A DNA stretch of 32,431 nucleotides from Lachnospiraceae bacterium (GCA_021202635.1 JAJQCQ010000100.1:1-32431); one strand, 5' to 3'; shown: positions 15,261 to 25,912, numbered from the stretch's first letter. Translations and numbers: made by a program. The notes: generated from the letters alone by a model not told the origin.

Positions 15261-15347
15261 GTGCACGGCCGCACAGGGAATATCTGGCTAATGCCAGACG
15301 CAGCCGGTGCAGACGAACAGGAGGCAGAAGACCGCCTTCTACTTGAT
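15261..15347. repeat. Two-hairpin intergenic repeat, copy A
   Basis: One of three related elements (others at 19680 and 30569). Order of parts: a GC-rich stem starting CGGCCGC, an inner CTGG/CCAG hairpin, the closing strand GCAGCCGG, then a second hairpin from GACGAACAGGAG. This copy is the most worn and runs into the last codons of pyrG. Like the others it starts just beyond a strong terminator. Confidence 0.6.
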
Positions 15348-16961
15348 TTCGGTTTTCCTGCCGCGGTACTCGCTTGCCGCTTCCACGAATCCGCGGAACA
15401 GCGGATGCGGCCGGTTCGGACGGGATTTGAACTCTGGGTGTGCCTGGGTCGCGAGGAAGAACGGGTGATTTTTCAGCTCGATCATCTCAACGATGCGGCG
15501 GTCCGGGGAGAGTCCGGAGAGCGTCATGCCATTCTGTTCAAGAATCTGGCGGAAGTCGTTGTTGACCTCGTAGCGGTGACGATGGCGCTCATGGATTTCA
15601 CTTTCGCCGTAGAGTTCATAGGCCTTTGTCGTCGGATCCAGTACACAGGGATAGGAGCCAAGGCGCAGGGTGCCGCCGATGTCCTCGACACCGTTCTGAT
15701 CCGGCATCAGTGCGATGACCGGATATTTGGTCTGTGGATCCAGCTCAATGCTGTGCGCACCTTCCAGGCCGATGACATTGCGCGTATATTCTACAATGGC
15801 AAGCTGGAGGCCGAGACAGAGGCCCAGGTATGGGATATTGTTCATGCGGGCATAGCGGATGGCTTCGATTTTTCCCTCGATGCCGCGGTCGCCGAAGCCG
15901 CCGGGTACCAGGATGCCGTCCACATCGGCAAGCAGCTCAGAAGCGTTTTCCCGTGTGACGTCCTCGGAATTGATCCAGCGGATATTGACAATCGCGCGGG
16001 TAGCGATGCCGCCGTGCTTGAGTGCTTCTACCACACTGATGTATGCGTCATGAAGCTGAATGTATTTGCCAACGAGTGCGATCTCAACCTTGTGCGTAGG
16101 AGTGCGCAGCGCATTTACCATCTCCTTCCAGTCGGTCAGATTTGGTTCCGGGCAGGTAAGATGCAGGCATTCACAGGCTACCTGAGCCAGATTTTCTTCC
16201 TCCATCGCGAGTGGTGCCTCATAGAGGTACTCTACATCCAGATTCTGAAGTACATGAGAGCTTGGCACATTGCAGAACAGAGCGATTTTGTCCTTGATCT
16301 GCTTGTCCAGCGGGTGTTCCGACCGGCAGACGATGATATCCGGCCAGATGCCCATGCCCTGCAGTTCTTTGACGCTGGCCTGCGTTGGTTTGGTCTTCAT
16401 TTCACCGGAAGCGCGCAGGTAAGGAATCAGGGTCACATGGATCAGGATAGCGTTTTCATGGCCGATCTCGTGCTGGAACTGGCGGATTGCCTCCAGGAAC
16501 GGCTGGCTTTCGATATCGCCGACCGTGCCGCCGACCTCAATGATCGCAATCTGTGTTTCATCGGTCGTGAAATCCCGGAAAAAGCGGCTTTTGATCTCAT
16601 TTGTAATATGCGGGATCACCTGGACGGTGCCGCCGCCATAGTCTCCGCGGCGTTCCTTCTGAAGGACGGTCCAGTAAATTTTTCCGGTCGTCACATTGGA
16701 ATTTTTATTCAGGCTCTCATCGATGAAGCGCTCATAATGTCCCAGATCGAGGTCTGTCTCCGCACCATCATCGGTGACAAATACTTCCCCGTGCTGGATC
16801 GGGTTCATCGTGCCTGGGTCGATATTAATATAGGGATCTAGCTTCTGCATGGTGACCTTGTAGCCTCTGGCTTTTAAAAGCCGGCCGAGGGACGCCGCGG
16901 TAATGCCTTTTCCAAGTCCGGAAACGACGCCGCCTGTGACGAAAACGTATTTTACTGACAT
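15339..16961 (-). CDS. pyrG: CTP synthase
   Basis: A 540-residue CTP synthase, full length. The N-terminal synthetase domain starts [21 protein letters not shown] and includes the [15 protein letters not shown] segment. The C-terminal glutamine amidotransferase domain has the catalytic Cys in [11 protein letters not shown] and the His-Glu of THAHPEF type as AHPEFKSRP. It makes CTP from UTP, ATP and glutamine in the cytoplasm. ATG 16961 follows AGGAGG. The leader contains an inverted repeat (GGACAGGAGAT with its complement, plus 16984-17007) about 20-45 bp before the start. Firmicutes pyrG is often controlled by attenuation, but no T-tract follows this hairpin. Confidence 0.97.
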   Translation of the reverse strand: MSVKYVFVTGGVVSGLGKGITAASLGRLLKARGYKVTMQKLDPYINIDPGTMNPIQHGEVFVTDDGAETDLDLGHYERFIDESLNKNSNVTTGKIYWTVLQKERRGDYGGGTVQVIPHITNEIKSRFFRDFTTDETQIAIIEVGGTVGDIESQPFLEAIRQFQHEIGHENAILIHVTLIPYLRASGEMKTKPTQASVKELQGMGIWPDIIVCRSEHPLDKQIKDKIALFCNVPSSHVLQNLDVEYLYEAPLAMEEENLAQVACECLHLTCPEPNLTDWKEMVNALRTPTHKVEIALVGKYIQLHDAYISVVEALKHGGIATRAIVNIRWINSEDVTRENASELLADVDGILVPGGFGDRGIEGKIEAIRYARMNNIPYLGLCLGLQLAIVEYTRNVIGLEGAHSIELDPQTKYPVIALMPDQNGVEDIGGTLRLGSYPCVLDPTTKAYELYGESEIHERHRHRYEVNNDFRQILEQNGMTLSGLSPDRRIVEMIELKNHPFFLATQAHPEFKSRPNRPHPLFRGFVEAASEYRGRKTEIK

Positions 16962-17017
16962 GGTGTCCTCCTGATAAATAATTGGACAGGAGATTATCTC
17001 CCCTGTCTGTTTGCGTG

Positions 17018-17023
17018 ATTATA
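17018..17023 (-). promoter_or_regulatory. -10 element of the pyrG promoter
   Basis: TATAAT on the minus strand (ATTATA at plus 17018-17023), about 57 bp from the pyrG ATG; the -35 is weak. A hairpin at 16984-17007 would open the transcript. Confidence 0.45.
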
Positions 17024-17198
17024 TTCGTTATAGCAGATGACAGCTCTGACTGCCGTTACCCATTATACATCCTCCACTCAGGAAAAGCTATTCTTTTTTC
17101 AATGAATTCGATTCGGATACCTGGATTTTCCGGGGAGAGATATCCTCTGATTTCGTCATTTCAAACAATTTTTTCACAAAATGTTTAGAATCGCGGTA

Positions 17199-17227
17199 TT
17201 GATTTATAATGGATGGCCAATTATAAT
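17199..17227 (+). promoter_or_regulatory. Promoter of ftsH and 200-nt leader
   Basis: TTGATT (17199-17204), exactly 17 bp, TATAAT (17222-17227). The ATG is at 17438, so the leader is about 200 nt. It contains a 9-bp inverted repeat GTTTATAGA/TCTATAAAC starting near 17244. No reading frame of note lies between 16962 and 17437. Confidence 0.7.
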
Positions 17228-17437
17228 GGAGGGAACCGGAAATCGTTTATAGATTATGATATTTTGTAACCTGCAGAATTCCTTCTATAAACAGTGATGC
17301 AGAGAAAAAGGTCAGGCCAGGAAGGATCTGCCATCGTCTTCGCCAGGCCGTGTGTCACAGATCGATTTCCGCTTTGAGTCACTCACTGCACCAGGATGCG
17401 TGACTTTCTATATACGGCAAAATCAGGAGGCACACGA

Positions 17438-19588
17438 ATGGATAACAATCAAAATGATAACCGCCGCAACGGCGGAGACCAGGGACCAAATCGTCCCGGC
17501 AGAAACAGTAATACTTTTATAATTTTTCTGGCGGTCACTCTGGTTACCCTGCTGGTTATGGCTTTGCTGAACAATAGCCTGAGCAACAGTACGTCCTCCG
17601 TGGAAATTACTTATAATGAGTTCCTCGAATTGCTTGACGAGGGGAAGGTGAGTTCCGTTGTTATTTATGATGACGAACTGGAAATTACGCTGAAGAGCGA
17701 CACACTTTCGGACTATTTAGGCACTTCCTCGGGGAGTGTGACTTATTATACAGGGAACCCGGATGACCCCAATCTGGTAGCGCGTCTGGATCAGGCTGGA
17801 GTGGACTTTACTCAGAATATACCGGATACGACCTCAAGTCTGATCTGGAGTATGATCATCAGCTTTGCGCCGCTGATCATTATCTGGGTGATTTTCGCGT
17901 TTGCGATGCGTCGCATGACAAATGGCAGCGGCGGCGTCATGGGCGTCGGCAAGAGTAAAGCGAAGGTCTACATTCAGAAAGAAACAGGCGTTACCTTTAA
18001 GGACGTAGCAGGACAGGATGAAGCAAAGGAGTCCCTTCAGGAAGTGGTAGACTTCCTGGAGAATCCGCAGAAGTATACAGAGATCGGTGCGAAGCTGCCG
18101 AAGGGTGCTTTGCTTGTCGGCCCTCCGGGCACTGGTAAGACGCTTCTCGCGAGAGCGATTGCCGGTGAGGCAAAATGCCCGTTCTTCTCTCTGTCGGGTT
18201 CAGACTTTGTGGAGATGTTCGTCGGTGTCGGCGCTTCCCGTGTTCGTGACCTGTTCGAAGAGGCGAAGAAGAACGCGCCGTGCATTATTTTCATCGATGA
18301 GATCGACGCGGTGGCGAAGAGCCGTGATACCCGCTTCGGCGGAGGAAATGACGAGCGGGAGCAGACATTGAATCAGCTGCTCGCGGAGATGGATGGCTTC
18401 GAGCCGTCAAAGGGGCTGATCGTGCTGGCAGCGACGAACCGTCCGGAGGTATTGGACCAGGCCCTGCTGCGGCCAGGCCGTTTTGACCGACGGGTTGTGG
18501 TAGATAAGCCAGACCTGAAGGGTCGTGTGGAGACACTGAAGGTACATTCCAAGAATGTCAGTATGGATGAGACCGTTGACCTGGATGCGATTGCTTTGGC
18601 GACCTCGGGTGCTGTGGGTTCTGATCTGGCAAATATGATCAATGAAGCCGCGATCCTGGCAGTCAAGAAGGGACGTAAGGCAGTATCTCAGCAGGATCTG
18701 TTTGAGGCCGTGGAGGTAGTTCTGGTCGGTCAGGAGAAGAAGAACCGTGTACTCAGTAAAGAAGAGCGGCGCATTGTCTCCTACCATGAGGTCGGACATG
18801 CATTGGTGAGCGCACTGCAGAAGGATTCAGAGCCGGTGCAGAAGATCACGATCGTGCCGCGCACGATGGGGGCGCTTGGCTACGTGATGAACGTGCCGGA
18901 GGAGGAGAAATACCTTAACACGGAGAAAGAGATCCGCGCGATGCTGGTTGAGTTTGTAGCGGGGCGCGCGGCGGAAGAAATCGTCTTTGACACAGTGACA
19001 ACCGGCGCGGCAAATGATATTGAGAAGGCGACACGCATAGCCCGTGCGATGGTGACGCAGTATGGTATGTCGAAGAAATTCGGTCTGATGGGACTTGAGG
19101 TGACAGCGTCGCAGTATCTGGATAATCGTCCGGTGATGAACTGCTCGGATGTGACTGCCGCAGAGGTCGATAAAGAAGTTATGCAGATTCTGAAGGATTC
19201 TTATGATGAGGCGAAGCGTATTCTGACCGAGCACCGCAGGACGATGGATAAGATTGCGGAGTTTCTGATCGAAAAAGAGACCATTACGGGCAAGGAATTT
19301 ATGGATATTCTGCACCAGTGTGAGGGTGAGGGAAACAATACCGAGAAGATGGGTGCGCGCATTGCGGACCGGCCGGTGGAAGCACTGACCGATCAGACGG
19401 CAGAGGATGCGGGTACCGGTTCGGATGTCGTTGGTGATGGTTCGAATGATTCATCTGCTGTACCGTCACAGGGGCAGAATCAGACATCCGTCGGGCAGCA
19501 TCCGGAAGCGCAGGCACCGGGAACGGAACAATCCGGAAGCCAGGCACCGACAGAGCAGTCTGACAAGGCAACAGCAGCAGATGAGTAG
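17438..19588 (+). CDS. ftsH: ATP-dependent zinc metalloprotease FtsH
   Basis: A 716-residue membrane-anchored AAA+ protease. Two transmembrane helices flank a periplasm-side domain ([19 protein letters not shown] near 26-44 and [20 protein letters not shown] near 137-156). The ATPase has Walker A GPPGTGKT at 228-235, Walker [10 protein letters not shown] and the arginine-finger region RPGRFDRR. The protease site has HEVGH at 450-454 and the third zinc ligand in AANDIEKAT. It degrades misfolded membrane proteins and regulators. ATG 17438 follows AGGAGG; an upstream in-frame ATG at 17396 is less likely. The last ~85 residues are an acidic, Ser/Thr/Gln-rich low-complexity tail, like the tails of other Lachnospiraceae FtsH proteins. 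Alone in its operon. Confidence 0.97.
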   Translation: MDNNQNDNRRNGGDQGPNRPGRNSNTFIIFLAVTLVTLLVMALLNNSLSNSTSSVEITYNEFLELLDEGKVSSVVIYDDELEITLKSDTLSDYLGTSSGSVTYYTGNPDDPNLVARLDQAGVDFTQNIPDTTSSLIWSMIISFAPLIIIWVIFAFAMRRMTNGSGGVMGVGKSKAKVYIQKETGVTFKDVAGQDEAKESLQEVVDFLENPQKYTEIGAKLPKGALLVGPPGTGKTLLARAIAGEAKCPFFSLSGSDFVEMFVGVGASRVRDLFEEAKKNAPCIIFIDEIDAVAKSRDTRFGGGNDEREQTLNQLLAEMDGFEPSKGLIVLAATNRPEVLDQALLRPGRFDRRVVVDKPDLKGRVETLKVHSKNVSMDETVDLDAIALATSGAVGSDLANMINEAAILAVKKGRKAVSQQDLFEAVEVVLVGQEKKNRVLSKEERRIVSYHEVGHALVSALQKDSEPVQKITIVPRTMGALGYVMNVPEEEKYLNTEKEIRAMLVEFVAGRAAEEIVFDTVTTGAANDIEKATRIARAMVTQYGMSKKFGLMGLEVTASQYLDNRPVMNCSDVTAAEVDKEVMQILKDSYDEAKRILTEHRRTMDKIAEFLIEKETITGKEFMDILHQCEGEGNNTEKMGARIADRPVEALTDQTAEDAGTGSDVVGDGSNDSSAVPSQGQNQTSVGQHPEAQAPGTEQSGSQAPTEQSDKATAADE

Positions 19589-19633
19589 GAAACGGATACC
19601 CCTGCTGCCTGTGTGATTATAGTGAAAAAAAGA

Positions 19634-19678
19634 ACAGCATCTGGCCATATAGCTGTAAATGGCAGATGCTGTTTTTTT
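19634..19678 (+). terminator. Terminator of ftsH
   Basis: AACAGCATCTGGCCAT and ATGGCAGATGCTGTT pair over about 15 bp with one bulged base around a short loop, followed by TTTTTT. Confidence 0.9.
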
Positions 19679-19679
19679 A

Positions 19680-19772
19680 TGCGCACGGCCGCGCCAGGAA
19701 TATTTCTGGCTAACGCCAGACGCGGCCGGCGCAGACGAGTAGGACACGGCAAGCCGTCTCCTACTCGATTGC
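19680..19772. repeat. Two-hairpin intergenic repeat, copy B
   Basis: The best preserved of three copies. TGCGCACGGCCGC pairs with GCGGCCGGCGCA around an inner CTGG/CCAG hairpin. Next, CGAGTAGGA (19736-19744) pairs with TCCTACTCG (19759-19767) around ACGGCAAGCCGT. It starts one base after the ftsH terminator. In copy C (30622-30656) the second stem has a different but still pairing sequence, which indicates structure conservation. Nothing else is recognised in 19773-19920 before the next gene. Confidence 0.75.
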
Positions 19773-19920
19773 AGAGCCGTGCCAGGAATAAAAATCAACC
19801 GAACGCCTGTTAATTCACATTTTTTTCATTTTTTTCCCCATAAATGAACACACAAAGACGATATGCTTTTGCCAAAGCAGTAATATTCTGGCAGATTTGT
19901 TTCATGCGGGAGGGGATACT

Positions 19921-22578
19921 ATGGCAGGCAGTTGGATAAGAAACAAAAAGGGCAGACGAAAGATCAGACGGTCAGGGAAAAAAGCAGCGCTGAGTTGCTT
20001 TTTATCGCTGGTTGTTTTGTATGTGCAGGCTGCAGATTGCGCGGTGGTTCTGGCGGACACGGAGGAACTGGAGTATGAGGGGACAACACAGATTTCTTCT
20101 ACGGACTATTACGCGGAATTTGACACGACTGCGGTGGAACTCATCGTGGAAGAGGTTTATGTATCTTCCGGTTCTTATGTGCAGGAAGGTACCAGTATTT
20201 TAAAGATTACAGATGACAGTTATCAGAGTGCAATTTCCTACTATAACGCGGCGATCATTCGGGCGGAAAATAATCTGACGGATGAAATGCTGACCTATAC
20301 ACAGGGGATGCAGTCGGCGGAATACACGCTGGAGCTGGCACAGGCAGAAGCAGATCAGGCGGAATTCGTGCGGTCACAGTCGGAAGCGGAGCTGGAGGAT
20401 ACAATCGAAGAACACGAAGAGATGCTGACCGAGCTGGAGGAACGGATCGAAGCTCTGGAAAACGGGGAATATGACGACGATGATGATTCATCATCAGGCA
20501 GTTCGTCAAGTAGTTCATCTGGCAGTTCTTCCTCCTCTTCTTCATCAGAAGAGGAATCTGAGATGGAAAGCGAATCGGAGACAGAAACAGAGACTGAGAC
20601 GGAAACAGAGACAGAAACAGAAACAGAAACAGAAACAGAAGATCCGGCGGCAGTGCTGGAATCAGAGCTTGCAGCACTGGAGAGTGAGGCGGCGATTCTC
20701 TCTCAGACAGAGGTTGAGCTGGAATCAGAAATAAAAGAAAAAAATGAGGATTATAACGAAATTCTGGAAAAGATGTACACGCTGGCTGGTTATGATACTT
20801 CGGTTCTGGCCGGGGCAGCGCATCTTGTGCTGGACACGGAAGAAGAGACGGAGCCTGAGTCAGAGACGAACAGGGAGACCAGTGCGAATCTGGTGGAAAA
20901 TATTTCTCAGATGACGAATTCCTCGAATGAGGATCTGCCGCAGGAGACAGCGGTAGATTCCGAGACCTCGACAGAAGAGCAGATCAGCGCGGCAGAAACT
21001 TCGACGGAAGCGCAGACCAGTGCGACCGAGGCTGTCACAGAAACGCAGACCAGTGCGACCGGGACGGCAACGGAAGCACAGACAGGTTCTCAGACGGAAG
21101 CGACAGAAGAAAATGCGGGAACGCAGACAACCGAAAATGGGGAAACAGGAGCAGATACGACGGCTGCTACGGAAACACAGACGGCAACCGAGGGTGATTT
21201 GATTATAGAAGATATTACGACAGAGACAGGCGCGGTGGAAGATACGGATTCTTCGGATACAACAGAGGATACGGATTCTGAGACAGAATCAGAAAGCGAG
21301 ACAGAAGAAGAGACGTTGGAGACACTGCTTGCGGATCTATATGCGTTGGAGGAAACGCGGCAGGACTTGTATACCCAATACTATGAGACGATCCATGCGG
21401 AAGAAAAGCTGGAAGAGCAGATCGAGACCCTTACACAGCAATTGGAACAGCTGACATCGTCCTCAAATGGCGGAACGTACGGAATGTCCGACACGGATAG
21501 CTCTGCGGGTGGTATGACAGGTACGGATGGTACAGCAGATGGGAGTGACACGACGGGTACTGACGGCAGCGAAAATGCGGAATCTTCTACAGGCAATGAA
21601 GACGCAGCGAATACAAATGGATCGGCACAGAGTGATGATTTGACAGCCAGTGATTCTTCGGATTTGTCGTCAGCGATGGCGGCTTTGGCATCTTCTGCCT
21701 CCGGAAGCTCCTCGGGATCGTCCAGCCATTCCTCTTCCTCAGGAAGCTCTTCCGGATCCGCCTCTTTCTCGGCGGGCACGTCCTCATCCTCCGGGAGCAG
21801 TGAGACAACGTCTTCTTCCTCGAGCACGGCTGCGACTGGTTCTTCGTCGGGAAGCTCTATGGGTTCCTCTGGCAGTTCCGGAGGAAGCAGCAGTATGTTT
21901 GGAAATTCGTATGATCTCTCGGAAGCGGAGAGTGCGCTGGAGCTTACGGCAACGGATTCGGATGAGGCAGAGGAGGTTCTGGAGCAGCTTTATGAGGTTC
22001 TGGAGGATGTACAGCTTCAGTATGAGGAGCTGATGCGGGTGAAGACGCCGACGGAGCTGGATATACAGTACGAATATGATACGACTATGCTCGAGGCGAA
22101 GCTGGCGGAGATCACTTATCAGCAGACGGTTGAGTCTCTGGAGGAAACCCTTCAGTCTTATGAAGACGCGCTGACGGAGCTGGAGGAAGCACTGGAACTG
22201 CTGGAGGGCCTGGAGGATGGCACGGTGACAGCAGCGGCCGCAGGGACACTTTCCGCTGTCAATTATTCTGCGGATGATACTTTAAGCTCTGCGACTGCGC
22301 TTTACAGTATTTATGACACGGATGTAGTAACAATTACGATTGAAGTCTCTCAGGAGGAGATCGCAAAAATGGCAGTCGGTGATACAGTGAGTGTCACTCT
22401 TTCCGGCTCTGGCACTGTGGAAGGGACAATTTCCGAAAAAGACACCGAGCCGGTAGACGGGACATCGCGTACAACGGTCATTTATGATGTGGTGGTTTCT
22501 GTTGACAACAGCAGAGGGAGGCTGAGTTCAGGAACCGGGGCGACGGTTACCGTTACAGCCAGTGAGACAGCAGAGTAA
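19921..22578 (+). CDS. HlyD/biotinyl-lipoyl-like export adaptor with large low-complexity inserts
   Basis: An 885-residue protein. A hydrophobic anchor or signal lies at about 23-42 (ALSCFLSLVVLYVQA). The first lipoyl-like half-motif follows at about 70-100 (VEEVYVSSGSYVQEGTSILK). Next come coiled coils broken by low-complexity blocks: Asp/Ser around 184-215, a Glu-Thr repeat at about 217-240, a Glu/Thr/Ser block at about 307-464 and a Ser/Gly block at about 514-660. A second lipoyl half with GTLSAVNYSADDTL and a beta-barrel end (GATVTVTAS) lie at the C-terminus. This is the membrane-fusion/adaptor layout of HlyD/MacA proteins, much longer than usual. ATG 19921 has a GGGAGGGG site. It opens the five-gene MacAB-like operon, and the linkers may span the thick wall (inference). 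Confidence 0.82.
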   Translation: MAGSWIRNKKGRRKIRRSGKKAALSCFLSLVVLYVQAADCAVVLADTEELEYEGTTQISSTDYYAEFDTTAVELIVEEVYVSSGSYVQEGTSILKITDDSYQSAISYYNAAIIRAENNLTDEMLTYTQGMQSAEYTLELAQAEADQAEFVRSQSEAELEDTIEEHEEMLTELEERIEALENGEYDDDDDSSSGSSSSSSSGSSSSSSSSEEESEMESESETETETETETETETETETETEDPAAVLESELAALESEAAILSQTEVELESEIKEKNEDYNEILEKMYTLAGYDTSVLAGAAHLVLDTEEETEPESETNRETSANLVENISQMTNSSNEDLPQETAVDSETSTEEQISAAETSTEAQTSATEAVTETQTSATGTATEAQTGSQTEATEENAGTQTTENGETGADTTAATETQTATEGDLIIEDITTETGAVEDTDSSDTTEDTDSETESESETEEETLETLLADLYALEETRQDLYTQYYETIHAEEKLEEQIETLTQQLEQLTSSSNGGTYGMSDTDSSAGGMTGTDGTADGSDTTGTDGSENAESSTGNEDAANTNGSAQSDDLTASDSSDLSSAMAALASSASGSSSGSSSHSSSSGSSSGSASFSAGTSSSSGSSETTSSSSSTAATGSSSGSSMGSSGSSGGSSSMFGNSYDLSEAESALELTATDSDEAEEVLEQLYEVLEDVQLQYEELMRVKTPTELDIQYEYDTTMLEAKLAEITYQQTVESLEETLQSYEDALTELEEALELLEGLEDGTVTAAAAGTLSAVNYSADDTLSSATALYSIYDTDVVTITIEVSQEEIAKMAVGDTVSVTLSGSGTVEGTISEKDTEPVDGTSRTTVIYDVVVSVDNSRGRLSSGTGATVTVTASETAE
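20571..20640 (+). repeat. Hexanucleotide repeat coding for Glu-Thr
   Basis: About ten copies of ACAGA(A/G)-type hexamers code for a Glu-Thr run inside the adaptor. Because the unit is 6 bp, slippage changes protein length without breaking the frame. Confidence 0.7.
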
Positions 22579-22596
22579 GGAGATGAGGGGGATATC

Positions 22597-24081
22597 ATGA
22601 GCAGAGACGTGAAAAAGAGGAAGAAAAAACATCATTTTCTCAGAAATTTTCTTCTCCTGGTGATTGTTGTGGCGGCAGGCGCGGGTGCCTGGGTGGTTTA
22701 TCAGGATCAGCAGGAATCAGACATGGAGGATACGACCTCTTATCGGCAGGAGACGGTAAAATATGGTTCGGTGATCACCGGTGTTACAGAGAGTGGGACG
22801 GTAACCTATGGGACAGCGGATCAGACCTTTGAGGTGGCGGAGGTGACATCTTCCTCCAGCTCAGGCAGCTCCTCTGGCGGATCAGGTATGTCCATGAGTT
22901 CGGACAGTTCTTCTTCCAGTACCAGTTCGACTTCTCTGGAAGTTGAGGAGATTTATGTAGCGGTTGGTCAGGTGGTTGCGGAAGGCGACGCACTTTTGAA
23001 AATTACGGAGGAGAGCATCGAGGCGTATCGGGAAGAACTGGAGGCCGCGGTTACGAGTGCCGAGCTGACCGTGAAGCAGGAAGAGATTAATGTAGAGACG
23101 AAGCAGGCGGAGGCAGACTATACGTACGCAATGTATATTGCGGAAGGCGAGACTGCCGAGGCTACCTATAATGCGACAATCACAAGCCTGGAGAATACGG
23201 TGACAGAGCTGGAAGAAGAGCTGGCAGAGGCCGCGGAAGAGGTGGAAGAGCTGCAGTCGGAATACGATGATGGGGAAGACGTGGAGGATGACCTGGAGGA
23301 GGCACAGCTGAATTACGAGACGATCGAAGCAAATCTGGAAATTGCGAAAAATAATCTGACAACGCAGTCGATTGAGGCAAAGCAGACATATGACAAAGCA
23401 ATGACCAATTATGAATATGCGGATCAGCTCTATGAGATAGATACCGACGGCCTGACAGATGACCTGGAGGATGCGCAGGATGCGCTTGAGGATGCGGAGG
23501 AAGCTCTGGCTGAGTTTGAGGAGCAGATCGGCGATGGTGTGATCTATGCGGAATATTCCGGGACGATCATGTCGATTTCCTACAGTGCGGGTGATTCTCT
23601 GACCAGTGATTCTACTGTGGTGACTTTTTCGGACTCAGATGATGTGACAATGACAGTGGCGGTTTCTCAGAGCGATATTTCAGATATTTCGACTGGAGAT
23701 ACCGTTTCGATTGCGCTGGACGCTTATGAGGATGAGACCTTTGATGGGGAAGTGACAGCGATATCCACGACGGCGACGACGGGTTCCTCAACGGTAAATT
23801 ATGAGGTGACAGTAAATTTCACTGGTGATATTACAAAGGTATATTCCGGCATGACTGGTGAAGTGACCTTTATCACAAAGGAGGAAGCAGATACGCTTTA
23901 TATTTCGAACCGCGCGGTACAGACAGATGGAGCGACTTCCTATGTAAAAGTACTTCAGGATGACGGAACGATTGAGGAAGTGACTATCACGACCGGATAT
24001 TCGAATGGTACAACTGTGGCGGTAACCTCCGGGCTCACAGAAGGACAGATTGTGTTGATAGAAAGCCAGGTGACAGAATGA
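22597..24081 (+). CDS. HlyD/MacA-like efflux adaptor protein
   Basis: A 494-residue membrane-fusion protein. The basic start MSRDVKKRKKKHHFL leads to an anchor helix (FLLLVIVVAAGAGAWVV, about 17-34). The lipoyl-like first half is interrupted by a Ser/Gly/Met block at about 84-112 (containing SGMSMSSDSS) before VEEIYVAVGQVVAEGDALLK. A long acidic coiled coil follows to about 310. The second lipoyl half (GTIMSISYSAGDSL), the beta-barrel and membrane-proximal domain end the chain, with TTGYSNGTTVAVTSGL typical of MacA. It overlaps the permease gene by 4 bp (ATGA), so coupling is expected. Having two different adaptors in one operon is unusual. Confidence 0.88.
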   Translation: MSRDVKKRKKKHHFLRNFLLLVIVVAAGAGAWVVYQDQQESDMEDTTSYRQETVKYGSVITGVTESGTVTYGTADQTFEVAEVTSSSSSGSSSGGSGMSMSSDSSSSSTSSTSLEVEEIYVAVGQVVAEGDALLKITEESIEAYREELEAAVTSAELTVKQEEINVETKQAEADYTYAMYIAEGETAEATYNATITSLENTVTELEEELAEAAEEVEELQSEYDDGEDVEDDLEEAQLNYETIEANLEIAKNNLTTQSIEAKQTYDKAMTNYEYADQLYEIDTDGLTDDLEDAQDALEDAEEALAEFEEQIGDGVIYAEYSGTIMSISYSAGDSLTSDSTVVTFSDSDDVTMTVAVSQSDISDISTGDTVSIALDAYEDETFDGEVTAISTTATTGSSTVNYEVTVNFTGDITKVYSGMTGEVTFITKEEADTLYISNRAVQTDGATSYVKVLQDDGTIEEVTITTGYSNGTTVAVTSGLTEGQIVLIESQVTE

Positions 24082-25868
24082 GACTTTCGGAGCTGTTGAG
24101 GCTTGCCTGGCTGAATATTAACCAGAACAAGTTCAAGACTGTCATGACATCCATCGGAATTATCGTCGGTGCTGCGACAATTGTGATGGTCATTGCGATC
24201 GGACGCGGTGGAAAGATGGATGTCGCAGAGCAGTTTGCAAGTTTGAATGCCGGATCCATTGACATTACGTATGACTATGAGGGAGAAGAGACAACCACCA
24301 GTGGCAGCGGGAGCTTTTCCATCAGTGATCTTGGAAGCTCTCTTATGAGTAACGTCAGCAGTTTTTTCAACATGGGCGGCGGAGGTGATTCTTCCGGCTC
24401 CAGAGGAGACCGGAGTTCCTCAGATTCCGGCAGTAATACGCCGAGCGGCGGCGGGATGACGATGGGCGGTGGTTCTGATTCGGACAGTGACAGCTCGTCC
24501 GGGGGAGGAAGAAGTATGGGGAATGACGCTTCTTCGGATGATGCTTCCGGCGGCAGGTCGAATATGGGTGGGATGAGTGATTTTTCGGACAGTGATCTGA
24601 GCGATATCGCAGATGCGTTTTCAAACGGTGATATGGATATGAGCGATATTGCTTCCATGTTTTCCGGGGACGCTGCCTCCACTGACGGAGAAAACGCTGA
24701 GGGCGGCGGGAATGATAACGCCGGTGCGGCGGATTCTGGCGAGAATACGGGATCGGCTGATGGAGATAACGAGGAAGGTGCCGAGGGAACGGAAAGTGAT
24801 TCTGAAGAGGACGCAAGTGAGGAAGCCGCGGCAGTATCCGCGGACGAAGAGGAGGAGACGGAGACTGATCTGACGGACAGCCGCCTGAATCAGGAAAATA
24901 TTATTCTCACCATAGATGACGTAGAGGATATCGAAACATTTGTGACAGAGCTGGACGGCGCGACGATCTCCTATACTTCGCGGACTTCTGTGGAAGGCGG
25001 CGATCTGACCAGTGCCGAGACCTACACGGTAGCGGGTGTATATTACAGTTATTATACGGTCAGCAATCTGTCAATGGCAGAGGGCGAGTTTATTACAGAC
25101 GAGGAGAGCGACAGCAGCGCGCGCGTCTGTGTTCTGGGAAGCACAGTGGCAAAAGAACTGTTTGGAAGCGCAGAAGAAGCTTACGGAGAAACACTTTACC
25201 TGGATGACCGCGCCTATGAGGTCGTGGGGGTGCTCGCTTCTTCATCAACGGTATCTGCAAATATTACACCGGACGAATCAATTTTCGTTCCGTATGAGAC
25301 GGGGATCAAATATATCACCGGAACGGACATCAGTCCGGTGATTACTGTGATCTGCAACGACGTTGACCTGGTTGATTCTGTAAAGGAAAAAGTGGAGACA
25401 GTGCTGGAGGAAACTTACAGTACAGCAGAATTTACTTTCTCTGACGCGAGCAGTAAGCTGGAGGCGGCAGAATCGTCAAATGAAATTCTGACGATGCTTT
25501 TGTCGGCGATGGCAGTCATTGTTTTTATCGTCGGCGGAATCGGGATTATGAACGTTCTGTTTGTTTCGGTCAAAGAGCGGACTGAGGAGATCGGCATTTT
25601 GAAATCTCTGGGCGCGTCCCGGAGTAACATCCTGTTTGAATTTTTGTTTGAATCAGCCGCGATCAGCATGATCGGCGGAATTCTTGGCGTTGGCGCGAGT
25701 TTTCTGGTGACGCCGCTGGTGGAATACAATGGAATTCGCGTAGAAGCGAATGTGAACGCCTGGGCGGCGGCTCTGGCATTTTCGATACTGACCGGTACGA
25801 TTTTTGGTTTCTATCCGGCATGGAAAGCATCCAAGCTGGTGCCGGTGGAGGCGCTGAATTCCGATTAA
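24078..25868 (+). CDS. MacB/FtsX-type ABC transporter permease
   Basis: A 596-residue permease. TM1 (TSIGIIVGAATIVMVIAIGR) is at about 22-41. A long extracytoplasmic MacB core follows, and three C-terminal helices contain IVGGIGIMNVLFVSV, with SMIGGILGVGASFLV and TGTIFGFYPAW in the FtsX domain. The motif ERTEEIGILKSLGASRSNIL is the cytoplasmic coupling loop. Residues about 70-262 are a Ser/Gly/Asp/Glu/Met-rich insert in the extracytoplasmic domain, absent from ordinary MacB proteins. It contains SDIADAF-type segments at about 170-198 that resemble repeats in the next gene's lipoprotein. The ATP-binding subunit is a separate gene (27063). Type VII ABC systems of this kind move peptides, antimicrobials or lipids. 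Confidence 0.93.
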   Translation: MRLSELLRLAWLNINQNKFKTVMTSIGIIVGAATIVMVIAIGRGGKMDVAEQFASLNAGSIDITYDYEGEETTTSGSGSFSISDLGSSLMSNVSSFFNMGGGGDSSGSRGDRSSSDSGSNTPSGGGMTMGGGSDSDSDSSSGGGRSMGNDASSDDASGGRSNMGGMSDFSDSDLSDIADAFSNGDMDMSDIASMFSGDAASTDGENAEGGGNDNAGAADSGENTGSADGDNEEGAEGTESDSEEDASEEAAAVSADEEEETETDLTDSRLNQENIILTIDDVEDIETFVTELDGATISYTSRTSVEGGDLTSAETYTVAGVYYSYYTVSNLSMAEGEFITDEESDSSARVCVLGSTVAKELFGSAEEAYGETLYLDDRAYEVVGVLASSSTVSANITPDESIFVPYETGIKYITGTDISPVITVICNDVDLVDSVKEKVETVLEETYSTAEFTFSDASSKLEAAESSNEILTMLLSAMAVIVFIVGGIGIMNVLFVSVKERTEEIGILKSLGASRSNILFEFLFESAAISMIGGILGVGASFLVTPLVEYNGIRVEANVNAWAAALAFSILTGTIFGFYPAWKASKLVPVEALNSD

Positions 25869-25912
25869 GCCGGGAAATGTATGGGGTGTTTAGAGAGGAG
25901 GGACTTGCAATT

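Noticed and set aside
15219-16841. 540-codon open frame on the plus strand
   Set aside because: It is antisense to pyrG over its whole length. High GC at third positions opens the opposite frame, and the translation has no recognisable domain.
20571-20640. CRISPR array
   Set aside because: Units are 6 bp, in frame and without spacers. No CRISPR-like repeat-spacer pattern was seen anywhere in the window.
21381-21827. Acidic minus-strand frame inside the first adaptor
   Set aside because: It is the complement of Ser-rich low-complexity codons, and such tracts open antisense frames by composition.
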